DNA of 64,000 bases, from contig OZ023268.1 in the NCBI GenBank assembly GCA_964006375.1, positions 83,835,835 through 83,899,834 of the forward strand, read 5' to 3'. Each line of letters starts with the position of its first letter. Position 1 is the first letter of the stretch. Origin of the DNA: Tillus elongatus. Taxonomy: Eukaryota > Arthropoda > Insecta > Coleoptera > Cleridae. The notes under the pieces are model-generated. The model saw only the letters and a list, made by a program, of their open reading frames with translations. It ran no database searches and was not told the DNA's origin. A program made the translations under genes and the position numbers. Shown here one piece after another: positions 1-11,186 of this stretch.

Positions 1-195
1 TCGACCGTGTTATGAAAACTTTGTCTTGTAAAACTGCAATCCTCAAATTTAAAGAGTTAATTTTTGATGTAACAAAATTAAAGTAGTGTGGACTTGTTAG
101 AATTTTTTGTCCATATTGTATCATTTATTATCAGAAACAAAACAGAATAGTATAGAAAATTTCGTTGCAATTTGTCGACTCTTACTGGTTCGATT
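1..195 (-). mobile_element. Tc1-like transposon fragment (cut by window edge)
   Basis: Bases 1-50 match 33725-33772, the N-terminal transposase coding part of the Tc1-like element further along. Bases 105-195 match that element's flank at 34025-34110 (shared words such as TTTTGTCCATATTGT and AGTATAGAAAATTTC). About 250 bases present between these blocks in the 33.7 kb copy are missing here, so this is an internally deleted second copy. No open frame survives. Confidence 0.6.
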
Positions 196-375
196 TTTTT
201 TTTGTTGTAAAGTCAGTATATATAATTTTAACATTTTGGTTAGACATATTGTTGATACGAACGCAGAAACTGAGAGTTCTGGAGCGTCTTTCGGTTTGAT
301 CGGAAGTCACCTTATTTCAAATAGAGCAGCTTATATATTATATTCGTATCTGAATCTTATTTCACATCATTAATA

Positions 376-530
<155 letters not shown>

Positions 531-971
531 CGTGTTACTCTCAGAAATAGATTGAGTGTCACACATGGTTTAGGGTTAGACTTTTTCGCAGAATTCAAAA
601 ATTGCATCATAAACGGGCTGTTTTATTTGGGATAACAAAGTTACAGTGACTTCCAGTCAAATAGGAAGGCACTCCAAAATGCTTCCTCAGTAGCGGCTCG
701 TGCCTTAATGCATTGGGGGTGCCCAAGAAAAAAGATGAAGGGCTCCCCTCTTTTTTCCCCAAAAATGTATTATAAAAAAAACCTACTTACTGAACTTAAT
801 AATTATTAACTACTTACCAAGTTTTCCTCTAGTTAGTTATAGGTTATAGTAATTAAAAAGTCATTTCCTTTGATAACTACTAACCAACTATATAATTTTA
901 AATGTGTTGTTTGATATAAAGACATGACATGTGATCTTTGTCATTTTATACTGCACGTATCTTTTCAATTT

Positions 972-973
<2 letters not shown>

Positions 974-1056
<83 letters not shown>
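974..1056. repeat. (TA)n microsatellite
   Basis: About 83 bp of pure TA in AT-rich DNA; flanks are not recognisable as an element. Confidence 0.95.
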
Positions 1057-1057
<1 letters not shown>

Positions 1058-1059
1058 TT

Positions 1060-2750
1060 TTTTAACTTGAATTTTAAGATTGAATGAATTTTATGAAAAT
1101 ATGCTAGAGTGCCGTACTTGATAGACGCAAACTTATTATAAATTTTGACTAAACAATTTAATATACTTTAAAATGTCTAAATGTGAGATGTTATTCACGA
1201 GGATCTAATCTATCTTAGTTATATTCCTTCTACTAACACTATATTTTAGACTATATTGAATTATCGTTGTTTCAATTACGTAATATTTTGATAATACGGT
1301 CCTGGCGATAACATGAGCGATTACGCCTGTAATTCGAGAACAACATAACTGTATGCCGAGTCCCACCCTGGTCCGTTAAGCTGGAGCGATGTGGGCAAGG
1401 TCAAATATTCTATTCTCACAACATCAAAGGCCTACAAGATTCATTGCTGGGTCTTATTATGCTGTGCTGCAAGTGTGAAATTTTAAATCGCACAACGGGA
1501 TTGCTTATTCGGTCGTTTCTGACGAAGATAGTCGATTATTTCGTATTGAAGTTTCCCATTTAGGTAGAGCGCCGAAGAATACATACCGACGCAGGACTGT
1601 GTATATGGATGTATATAACGTCGGCAACCATTAACACACTATACTTCTTCTGATTCTGTTTAAAGGCTGCCGACTCTGCGATCCTCTATATACTAATTTT
1701 GTTTGTGTAGAATACATGAGGTAAAAAGATAAAGATTTATTAAAATATACCATAGCAAAAATATTAATTTTTCCTGGCAGGCGGAAGTGCGCGCGCACGG
1801 GCGCACTTATTGGGGAGCCGCCCCTTGCTCCTATGTTTAATTTGTGCGTCTTCATGAAAAATGTGTCTCTCAACATTTCACAATGATAGATCTGTTCATG
1901 ACGCAATGGCAGCTTTGTCAGTAAACACGTCGACACCCGGTATTTATGTGTTTTACTAAATCAAGACTACTGTTAAGACAAATATAGAAGGCAGTATAAT
2001 AAGACTTTTAATGCTGTATTTGGCTTTACATTATGACAAATTGTATTTCTTCGTGCAAACGTATGCGTGGAATACATAGATGATTATTGAAGATTCACAC
2101 GATTTCTCTGGGATATCGATGTGTCGATGGGGCATGTAGTTGACACGTTTTGTGGAATGTGAGGTGACAGGGGTAAAAATTGGTTATTTATCATGAACAT
2201 ATCCAGATATCCAAATTTCCCTATCGCAGCTTACTTTCACTTTTTAGGACAGATACATGGATCCAGTAACACGATTATGTTCGTGGACCAGTAAGCTAAT
2301 ATTTAACTTTGTAATTTTATTTATTATATACTAATATAATAAAAATAGACTCGATTCGCTGTAAAGAAATTCTTAACAGGGTATTATCGTGATCGGCATG
2401 CGTTCCGAGTGGGTCATTCACAGTTTAACATTACTGAATACACAGTTTTCGTCTAAATTGGAGAATAAATTGAGTAAAAACGAACTATTTTTGCGAAAAA
2501 TCCTTGAACTCCTCGATTTTATTTGACAAAAGTACACACTTTTGCATCAGAGTTCACCATCAATTGTTTTGAACTAATGAGGTGAACATTTTTTTTAATG
2601 GCAGTCCCTAATTTTTTTCTCTCCTTTTCATTGTCGAATCGACACTATAAAAGATGGGGATCTAACATAAGAAATTTTTTAAGTAAATCACGATTGAATG
2701 TAAATAATCGAACATCGATTAAAACAAAGCAAAAATTCGGTTGCTAATCA
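1060..2750. other. Unassigned AT-rich stretch
   Basis: No supported gene. Frames are short and non-conserved in appearance. A GC-richer patch at about 1780-1830 is the only compositional change. No internal repeat was seen. Confidence 0.5.
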
Positions 2751-2756
2751 ACACAT

Positions 2757-2960
2757 TATCTTTTCATCAAAATGATTAGAATTCATCGTTATCCTAATCA
2801 TAAGACCAGGAAATCCGAGAATGAGTCCAGAGTCATATAGACTTATATGACTGACGTGCTATGTGCAAGTTATTAGAAAAAATTGTCAACATAAGATTGG
2901 ACTTTTGAATATAGGAATATTAAAAGACTTCATGAAAGTGGCTTTTAAAAAGGACATGTA
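2757..2960 (+). pseudogene. LINE reverse transcriptase fragment, second copy
   Basis: This piece is a diverged copy of 9325-9515. Conceptual translation gives the RT segment that normally reads 'P.NP...ESYRPISLT...CKILEK', here with stops and small indels (for example a stop inside the RPISLT equivalent). It is a relic of a Jockey-like non-LTR element with no promoter or complete domain left. Confidence 0.6.
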
Positions 2961-2964
2961 AAAT

Positions 2965-3468
2965 GCCCAGGCCAGGTAAAATGTCTAGTCTAATAAAACC
3001 CTCTGCCCGGTACTACCAAACTAACAACCATACATTAAACAGGGTACTATCAGTGTGAATCACACGCAATACAAACTGATTGTAGTATTTGCCATACCGT
3101 AGATCATTAAATGGAACAAGAGAGTTCAACCATCAACTTAACACTTACTTAACTTAACACAACTCAACACACGGTCTTAAATATATCATTAAATATATTT
3201 CTGTCAGTTTTCATTATTCACCTTTTAGCTGATTTGAAATGGCTTCAACCCAATGTTTTGTTTTAATTTCCCAGGTACAATTTTTCATAGCTTCGGGGCT
3301 AAGAAATCACCGTTTGCCACACCTTCCCATCCCAAAATACCACAAGAAAACTGTGATTGTACAAACGCATAATACAATATTTTTAGTTGTTTTTTTTTCC
3401 AGGTATTATCTCATAATTCTAAATCGGGATATAAGTGCTCTCAATTTATTCTGGAGAAACTTAACCTG
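2965..3468. other. Unassigned AT-rich stretch
   Basis: No recognisable coding or repeat signature. Confidence 0.4.
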
Positions 3469-3469
3469 A

Positions 3470-4215
3470 CAATCCCAGCGTAAACTCCTATCCACTATAA
3501 TTTCCAAATAAGTAGTCTCATTCGCTTTGGGAACCACAAACGTTTTACTAATCAAAAATGGACTCATACTTGGCTGAGTATTGGAATACGATGTCCTGGT
3601 CTTTCCCTAATTTACGGTTAATATATTAGCTTTGAAGCATATATCCGTCTAAGCGTGAAAAGTATAAAAAACTGCCAGCAAAACTCAAAATATGTGCATC
3701 GGCATTAAGTTCCAAAAAGTCATTTATGTACACCGTGAATAACAGTGGACCAAGCACAGAACTCTGAACAACACCTCAGTTATAGGTTCACTGTTGATAT
3801 CTTTCACCACCACCACCTGCTAGCACTCTGACAAATAACTCTCCAACAAATCACAGGCTTTTCTTCTTCAAGTTTCCTCAACAAAATGTCGTGGCTCACA
3901 GTCTGAAAAGATTTTGCTAGATGGACAAAGATGCACAAAGCAGGAATAAGAAAGTTATTGGTCGGTAATTTGACAATTTATTCTTAGGTCTTTGTTTATG
4001 TAGAGGTTTGGCAAACCTCATTTGTAGCATATTTGGAAACGTTTCAGTACTGAAGGAGTTATTTATTATATACACCAGGACTGGTGCGATATTAAGTGCA
4101 ATACTCTTCAGAGTTTCAGCTCTAATTTAATCGAACCCAGGGCACTTTTTATTCTTCTGTCCTCCAATAACTTTCCGAACCTCGGCATTATTCACAGGAC
4201 GCAGATGAATTTGAG
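3470..4215 (-). pseudogene. LINE reverse transcriptase fragment
   Basis: On the minus strand, read from about 4215 downward, a broken frame gives successive RT landmarks. These are a CPGFD motif, then ETLKSIALNIAPVLVYIINN, FSTETFPN, a SNYRPITF block missing its continuation, AKSFQTVSHDILLRKLEE (the F-D palm block), and a run matching the GVPQGSVLGP..YINDF region after frame changes. At least two stops and several frameshifts are present. The order fits a Jockey/CR1-type non-LTR polymerase; the clade is uncertain. No endonuclease part is seen nearby. Confidence 0.65.
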
Positions 4216-4675
4216 CTGTGTGTAGCTACAATAAAAAATATTTCGGAAACTTCAGAAAGTGGGTATTCTATCATCAATATATAACGAACGGATCTTCTGG
4301 TCGTATAAATATGTTGTGGTGAACTGGGTTCTCCAAAGTGTAGCTATCAGTGCACATCACAAATTCCAATCTTCACTCAGTGTCATTACACCAAGTCCCA
4401 AATCAGGTGTCGAAATGTCCGCCATCAACAGCATGTGTTTGATTTATTAAAGAATCCACCTTATGAGTCATATCTGGCACCAAGAGTCTACCGACTGTTA
4501 CCATAACTCAAAGGATACTTGAAGGGAAAAATTTTTGACAGACAATAAAGTTGCTGTAAATAGCCGGTTTGGAAATGTCGGGGAATCATTTTATTAGGAA
4601 GCTGTACAAACCCGAAATCGTTATCCTTGAAATAGTGCGTTAGAGTTAAAGACGATTATGATGAAAAATAAATAG
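4216..4675. other. Unassigned stretch
   Basis: Nothing supported; one 63-codon frame at 4259-4450 has no recognisable content. Confidence 0.4.
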
Positions 4676-4679
4676 TCTG

Positions 4680-5222
4680 TACGCAGCAAGTGCGTTATGG
4701 AAGTGAATTTTCATAAAAATATTTTTAATAGCAAATATATCTCTCTAATGCAAGCGGACATCAATCTGGTTACCCCTATAGCCTATATAGTAGAAATAGT
4801 ATACCATATTTTATCAAAATTACTTATTTGAAAATGTACAAAAATGTTTCGAAAATGAAAACGAAATGTTGGTTTCCTAGCCAACAAACCTTAGGTTAAT
4901 AGCAAATTGAGCGTTGAAATTTGAACGATTTAATGAAAATTCACTACCAAAACGCAATTACTGCGTCTCGATTTTTTTCTTACAAACTTGCATCATATTG
5001 CGATAAAAAATGCAAAAATGCAGTAATATAAGGGTTTCGAAAAAAAAAACAATTGTAGTGATCACCAACAACTTATGGACTACCTGTGATTGTCAAAATA
5101 TTTTTATAAGATGCAGCTTAAGACACCCTATATTTAACGTATAAAATTTTATCTCGTATCTTGTATAATAACAATTATATTGAGCTTTACCTTAGAAATG
5201 AGTCACAGATAAGAACTGAAAG
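4680..5222 (+). repeat. ACGCA..TGCGT-ended AT-rich repeat, copy 1
   Basis: It starts with a short palindromic word (ACGCAGCAAGTGCGT) followed by TTATGGAAGTGAATTTTC at 4682-4715. The inverted form recurs at 4934-4968, giving a ~285-bp module bounded by ~35-bp inverted repeats. The remaining ~250 bp, up to the ACCTTAGAAATGAGTCAC region, is shared with copies at 17640-18110 and, inverted, 25401-25925. It carries no coding capacity, so it is a non-autonomous element or part of a larger composite repeat. Confidence 0.7.
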
Positions 5223-5224
5223 TA

Positions 5225-5345
5225 AACCCGGATATGGATTCTAGGAAGCCTAGTTTGCGCTCATTTGAAAATTAGCTAAAAATGATAGACCGTTAAATGA
5301 TAGACGTAACTAAACCTACAGCGAAATCAAGGTAAGTGGCCCAAA
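5225..5345 (+). repeat. Fragment of (TA)n-element end, left of Tigger insertion
   Basis: The words CCCGGATATGG, CCTAGTTTGCGCTCATTTG and AAAATTAGCTAAAAAT match the hairpin-side end of the (TA)n family and also the minus-strand segment 25180-25395. It is followed by AACTAAACCTACAGC, which reappears to the right of the Tigger element at about 8240. Confidence 0.6.
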
Positions 5346-5355
5346 AGCTAGCCTT

Positions 5356-8222
5356 GTTCCAATACCTGACATAATTCCCCTTTCACATAGAATAATAAGG
5401 TTTCTCAACTTGTTAAGGTTTTAAAGCAATCTTCCTTACCATCTGCACTTAATTATGTGTTTTGTGACATTTCTGCCAGGCCATATTCTTCTGTCATAAC
5501 ATAGAAGTAATTAGTTTATGAATGCAGGTTCAGCCGGTGTGACGTGCTGTTCGTGTTGCATAGAGTGAGCGTTAAGATTCCAACAACGAAGTGAGTTCAT
5601 TGATTCGAAAACAACTACTTTTGAGGTAAGTTTCTGCAAGTTCTTAGTTCCTTAATCTTGTAGCAACTATTTTAAAATAATAATAGATAGCTTTAGCGAG
5701 GTTTCGAATTTGTTTCTATCATGTCAGCTATTGGTAACCCAATGGTAAAATCCAAAGGTTAACACAATTGTCAGGTATTAGTGATATCAAGTTTTGAGCA
5801 TCGTTCCAATAGCTGACAATCCGAAAGTGTATCCATTAGACAACATCCAAGAACCACTCTTTATAAATATTCGGGAAAATACCCAGAGAAAAGGAAGATG
5901 GGAGGTGTCACTTATTTATCATCTAAAGAAAAAGAAGGTCTAACAAAGTGGATTCTTCATATGAAAGAATGTGTATTCTCAGTAAGGAAAGATCAGTTAT
6001 TTAAAGGTGCCCATATGCTTTTGGAGAAGATACCTAGACAAACACCCTTTACAGATAATAAACCTGCGAGACGGTGGTATAAATCATTTTTCAAGTGCTA
6101 TCCAAACATTTTTGAACGCGTGTCATAGAACTTAACTGCAAATAGAGCTTGTGTTACCCAAGAGAAGCTGAGGGGGTAGTTAGATGAAGTAGAATATCAA
6201 GAAAAATGATTTGTATTATATACTAGAAGATCCAAAAAGAGTGTTCACCATGGATGAAGCTGCATCTCTCCTTAGTCCAAAAGGTTCGAAGGTGCTGGCG
6301 TAGAAACGAGATAATACTGTCTACAGCAAGAGTGGGAATGAGAAGGAATGTTTGATGACTTTGATTGGAGGAAATGCAGCAGGAATGTTGACACCTTCCA
6401 TGATCGTATTCGCCTACGAAAGAATGCTTTCTTCTGTCAGATTGGGGTATCGGGAAGAGCGATAGTGGCTGGATGACTGGAGAAACCTTTTTATGTACAG
6501 AACGAACATATTTTATCCTTGGCTGAAGAAAATGGAAATATCCGTTCCAGTCATTCTATTTGTGGACGGACACCAGTCATTCTATTTGTGGACGGATACA
6601 CGTCGTACTTAGCACTCCACTTGAGTGAATTCTGTAATGAAAATGGAATTATCCTTATTGCCTTGTTTCCCAACGCAACGCACATTCTACAGCCTATGGA
6701 TGTGGCAGTATTCCATGCACTCAAGAATAGACCTTGGCTAATATCTTTCGCACCTGTGGACTTCCTCCTCTCAATAAGTTAGCAATCAAATATGACAAAT
6801 ATATGAAAGAGGAAAACTCAAATCCAAAAGATAAGACACAGACTAATGAACATGAAATCATGGATCAATCGTTCAATGAGAAATTGAACACGGCAATTGG
6901 ACCAGAGAAACTGACACTATTCAAACAACCAGGGTCTGAATGGCAGGGTGCACGTGAAGACATGTCATAATTCCTCTTGTGATGGAAAGTGAATGGCAAT
7001 ATTGAAAATAGTTGCCCAATTTCTGAAATGGATGTGAATGTAGAAGTTCATAGCCCTTCAGCTCTTCTCGAAAACAATAACGCCGTTTTTTCTTTTGAAA
7101 TTCCGAAGACTGGTCTTGTGAGGCTAAATGGTTGGAAATACTTCTCAATTTTCAGGTCATTTTGTAGGTCAGATTGAAATCAAAGAGTTAATTAGAGAAA
7201 TATTGGATGAGATTTTTGATCGCGTGAGCCTTCAAATGGCGGAAGAGAAGTCAAATATTGAAGAAAAATCTCCCGAAACTACGAAAAACATTCCAGAAGG
7301 AGTACCAACAACATTCAAAACATTGCTGTTTTGGCACGATAAACCGAAAGAAGATAAGAAGAGGAAGGTGTAAGCAAAACTACCTGCTGTCGTATCTTCC
7401 AGGCAACGGCAAGATTTTCATAGGAGTTCTCTCGAAAAAAGCGGAAGACTGGGGAAGAAAAGTCAGAGCGAAAACGTACAAAAGAAGAAAAAGGTATTAA
7501 CAAAGCAAGTGATGCCTCTCAATTAGAAACAGGTAGAAATACTAAGAAAAAAAGTATGGAGAAAACTGTAAACGCGATAGAAAAGACGAAGAAGAAAAAC
7601 TACCAAAAGATTGACGACATGATTCCCAAAAACTCTTTTATAATAGTGCACTATGAAGGTGCATATTATCCGGGAAAAGTGAAAAAGAAGTCCACGGAAA
7701 AAGTGTATGTTAGCGTAATAGAAAAGACCGGAATGAATTGGAGATGATACGGGAAACCAGATAGACTGTGGTACAAGTTGAGGGACGTAGTCAGGAGCAT
7801 TCCAAAAACATTATTAATCAATAAAAGAGAGATTTATAATGTAACAGATATGAAAGAATTTGACCAATTTTTATAGACTAATAAACATGGCTTTCCATAT
7901 TTTGTTTTCTTTCTAAATGTGCCTGTTTGGGTCAATCTGTATCTCACTTTTGAGCTGCCTTTGAATGCAACAAGTCTATGTAAGCTATTGGTAAACATTT
8001 AGTCAGCTACCGGTTCCACCTTCATTTCGCACTGTCACGTTTTGGTACACAGGCATCACGGTATAAAACATGATGGGATTTTTTTTTCGAGGCATATAAT
8101 AGAGGATAGTGCATTTTTCATCTTATTGATGAATACCATTATTACAGAGCATAATCTCTGGTAGATGTTCTCAGAATCTACTCTATCTGATGACGTTTCT
8201 TAATAGTGTCAGCTATTGGTAC
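5356..8222 (+). mobile_element. Degenerate Tigger/pogo-like DNA transposon
   Basis: The outermost matching inverted repeats are GTTCCAATACCTGACA at 5356-5371 and, inverted, GTACCAATAGCTGACA at 8207-8222 (14 of 16 match). The same motif recurs inside at about 5722 (inverted), 5769 (inverted, partial), 5803 (direct) and 7978 (inverted). That is the pattern expected of repeated transposase-binding sites. A transposase pseudogene fills the middle. A CAG-like donor before GTAAGT near 5626 suggests a 5' untranslated intron. Exact ends and target duplication are not certain. Confidence 0.65.
5898..7876 (+). pseudogene. Tigger/jerky-type (CENP-B/DDE) transposase, broken
   Basis: The ATG at 5898 opens an N-terminal DNA-binding region (LSSKEKEGLTKWI...; KPARRWYKSFFKCYP, about residues 10-75) typical of CENP-B-type helix-turn-helix proteins. 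The frame then breaks. Downstream, in changing frames, the DDE core can be followed: TMDEAASLLSPKGSKVLA (first Asp, about 6249), NEKECLMTLIGGNAAGM, LFVDGYTSYLALHLSEFC (second Asp) and FPNATHILQPMDVAVF (third Asp, about 6690). A 26-bp tandem duplication at 6547-6598 repeats the codons around the second Asp and shifts the frame. A C-terminal extension (HYEGAYYPGKV; about 7650-7740) ends near 7876 in DQFL. At least four frameshifts and several stops make it non-functional. Related intact proteins excise and reinsert the element at TA sites. Confidence 0.85.
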
Positions 8223-8231
8223 ATTTATCTC

Positions 8232-8676
8232 ATCAACTTAACTAAACCTACAGCCAAAGGGTCTACTTGAAATTAATTTTCTGGAAATATTTTAGTATAA
8301 TGAAGGACATTGACGGTTGAAGCTGAAACTGAATGGTTTGCAAAACACTTTTTTGCGATATTTTTTTTACCTAATCCGTATTTGTTTCCGGTTTTTGGCT
8401 AAATGCTGCGAATATTTACGTTTCAAATCGCGACTTTGACGTTTTGAGGATAACTCCAATTTTTTTTTCTTCTACCCATAACTTTTTTGTCTTTAAACCT
8501 ACATACCTAAATTCTGGTACGTGGTTCACTCTTTATAATACAAACAAGCATACCTAATCTGATTGCCCTTACATCGTTATTTCCGGAGATATAATTTTTT
8601 CCCGAAAGGAAACACAACATTTTCCGGGAAATTCATCAAAATCAGCTCATAATTAGTTGAGTTATCCGTGTGATGT

Positions 8677-8767
<91 letters not shown>

Positions 8768-9062
8768 CATAAACATATAAAAATTCAACAGTCGGGATCT
8801 CCTCGATTTCTTAAAGAAAATTCACTAAAAGAATTGATATAAAGTGAAGTCACTAACTAGGATAAGAACTCGTCATATAGGACTCAGTTATATGATGTTC
8901 AGCCCACTCGGCCACGGTCGACATGACAGATTTATTTACTAACAGGTATATCTGGTAGTATGGGATCTAGGGGCCTAGTTCGCGCTCATTAGAAGAAATT
9001 TTTTCAAAATTCAAAAGTCGGGAACTCCTCATTAGTGATTATTTTTTTAAGAAAATTCACCA
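8232..9062 (+). mobile_element. (TA)n-bearing element, divergent subfamily, copy H
   Basis: The body at 8232-8675 matches, inverted, 24722-25250: shared blocks around TTGACGTTTTGAGGATAA, the GTACGTGGTTCACTCTTT region, TTCCGGAGATATAATTTTTT, and a final GAGTTATCCGTGTGATG. The (TA)n tract lies at 8676-8764. To its right, CATAAACATATAAAAATT, the GGATCTAGGGGCCTAGTTCGCGCTC region and a frayed terminal foldback (about 9035-9062) give the same order as in the main family: body, (TA)n, GG-rich block, hairpin end. About 170 bp of extra sequence (8800-8950) interrupts the right part. Confidence 0.65.
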
Positions 9063-9320
9063 AAATAATTAATTATTCCAAGCCTCTCATTATCTAGGTG
9101 ATGGGTGTATGTACTCGTAACATTTCAATATTGTATACATATATGTAAAGTTATGTTTCAGAAGATGTCCTTCGGATATCTTCTTTCTCCTCTGGTCTTT
9201 TTTCAGCAAACATATTTATTTATACTCTCCTGTTTTCTAATATACCTTTATTACACCTTCCATGGATGTACATTTTCTTTCGCTCTTTAGCGAACTTCCG
9301 TAGAAACAATTTTCGTTAAA
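9063..9320. other. Unassigned AT-rich stretch
   Basis: No supported feature between the (TA)n element and the LINE fragment. Confidence 0.4.
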
Positions 9321-9324
9321 AAAT

Positions 9325-10240
9325 GTTGTCTTTTCATCAAAATGGCTACAATTCATCATTATCCTAAGACCAATAAATCCAAGAATCAATTCGGAGTCAT
9401 ACAGACCTATATCACTGACATGTGCTATGTGTAAAATATTAGAAAAAATGATCAATATAACATTGCTTAGGACTCTTGAATATAGGAATTTCATTACAGT
9501 TAATCAAAGTGGCTTTCGTAGCGGCAGATCCACACTGCCTAATATAATATGTTTAAAAAGTGATATACACGAAGCACTTGCTTCATAACAAAAATGCTTA
9601 GCTTTGTTTGTTTTTTATATAAGAAAGGCATTCGACACAGCTCTGACCCATGTAATAATTAAAACACTACAGGTACATAACCTTTGACGAAACTCCCTTG
9701 CGGTCATAAACAATTTTTTAACTACAAGTAAACGCTGATGAAGTACTTTCACAAAAAATGCAACTAGAAAATGGTATATCTCAAGGATCCATTTAAAGTC
9801 CCACACTCTTATTTCTTGCTATAAACGACGTCCTCAAAGATTTTAAGCCTCCTTTTAAAGGATGCCTTTATGCAGACGACTTAGTAATATATAGTAGGAG
9901 TAAAAATTTTGATAACCTTTTTAGAATGGTACACCTTAAATTGTAGGCCTAGCCACAAAAGACTGGTTTCGTATTTTCTACAGATAATACGCCGTACATC
10001 CTATTTTTCAAGATATTACCAACAAACTTTCTCTAACCTTATACAACGAGAAATTTTAACAGGCTTCGTAAAATGCCTTGGAATGATTTTCGATAGACGG
10101 TTAAACTGGAAGGAACATATTAAATGGGAGAACTGAAAATGATTACTATTATAGTGAAGAAGCTGCTACCAATACCTGTATTTTACTCTAGTTGTTTAGA
10201 GTACACACGAAAATTAATTTTAAAATATTAGCATTGGAAC
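9325..10240 (+). pseudogene. Jockey-like LINE reverse transcriptase remnant
   Basis: Broken frames give a colinear RT domain: INSESYRPISLTCAMCKILE, NFITVNQSGFRSGRSTLPN, a RKAFDT palm motif, NGISQGS (from the region at 9775-9790), LFLAINDVLKDF, then CLYADDLVIYSRSKNFDNLF with the YADD catalytic motif (about 9868-9885). It ends with CLGMIFDRRLNWKEHI (about 10075-10125), the usual block after RT. Stops and frameshifts occur every 50-150 bp. No endonuclease domain or poly(A) end was found, so it is an internal fragment. The upstream part has a second copy at 2757-2960. Confidence 0.75.
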
Positions 10241-10244
10241 TTGT

Positions 10245-10974
10245 TTTTGGACAAAACTGAGTTTGCTTAAATCGTAATATTTTCATGTAAGAAACATTTT
10301 ATTAATTACGGGGTACTGGTATACAGTCGAATACTTTTTTAGGAATCACTGGCAGTAATATGAATCTCATTAGTGTCTTTCAAATTTACAGAACTAAGAA
10401 AGTTACACCTGTTACATAACAAGTTACAACATCTAAATATATGAACTTGCTTGTGACTTCTACGGTAGTTAATATATATGTTTGCCACAAATAGCACACG
10501 CCAGAGTGTTAGGAAAGTTATCAGAGATGAACCGCGACCCAGACATTTGCCACAAAACAGGACACATGCCATTTTCCGGTGACAAATTAACAAGTAACTA
10601 CACCAACTCGAACCGTGTCAAAACTAATTAGAGCCACGGGTAGCTTAGAAACGTGACTTGGATTTAAGTCTGGGTAATTTGGTTCTGGTGCGACCAATTG
10701 ACTAAATATACAAAGATCTGGATATAAAGTTTTGCTAACAGTTACAGAAAAGCCAGTTACGGTATTGACACAAAGTTTGAGATAAAAAATTATTAAAAGA
10801 GCTGTAGAAAACGGTCATTTTTTAAATACGAAATTTCGCAAAAAATGTTTTCATATTTTTATAAGATATGTTCGAAATAACCATCTTCTCATATCTATAC
10901 ATCTTCTTACCATATCTTGTTACAAAAAAATCCAAAAATCCAAATTAATAATAATTGTACAAGAAAATTATTTC
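10245..10974. other. Unassigned stretch
   Basis: No recognisable gene or repeat; short frames only. Confidence 0.4.
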
Positions 10975-11175
10975 ATTGATTGTTGTTGCCCTTACCTGGT
11001 GAAACTTGTCCATACCACATACAGACTTGGAGACTACTTCTCTGGCTTCACTGTTGGTTTTCGTTGGTGAAGGACGTAGCCAGCGCGTAAGCTAACTGGA
11101 GCAAGTGGCCCTTACGAATTCTGGATGTTCTAGGATGTTCTTCAACGTTTCTGTGACTATAGTTTCGCAGCTTGA
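10975..11175. repeat. TTGCCCTTAC-family dispersed repeat, copy 1
   Basis: The block TTGTTGCCCTTACCTGGTGA, the ACTACTTCTCTGGCTTCACTG region and GTAGCCAGCGCGTAAGCTAA recur at 13365-13500. Looser versions are at 27870-28110 and, inverted, 55735-55965. It directly precedes the inverted arm of the Penelope-like element. Function unknown. Confidence 0.55.
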
Positions 11176-11186
11176 CAGTATTCTCA

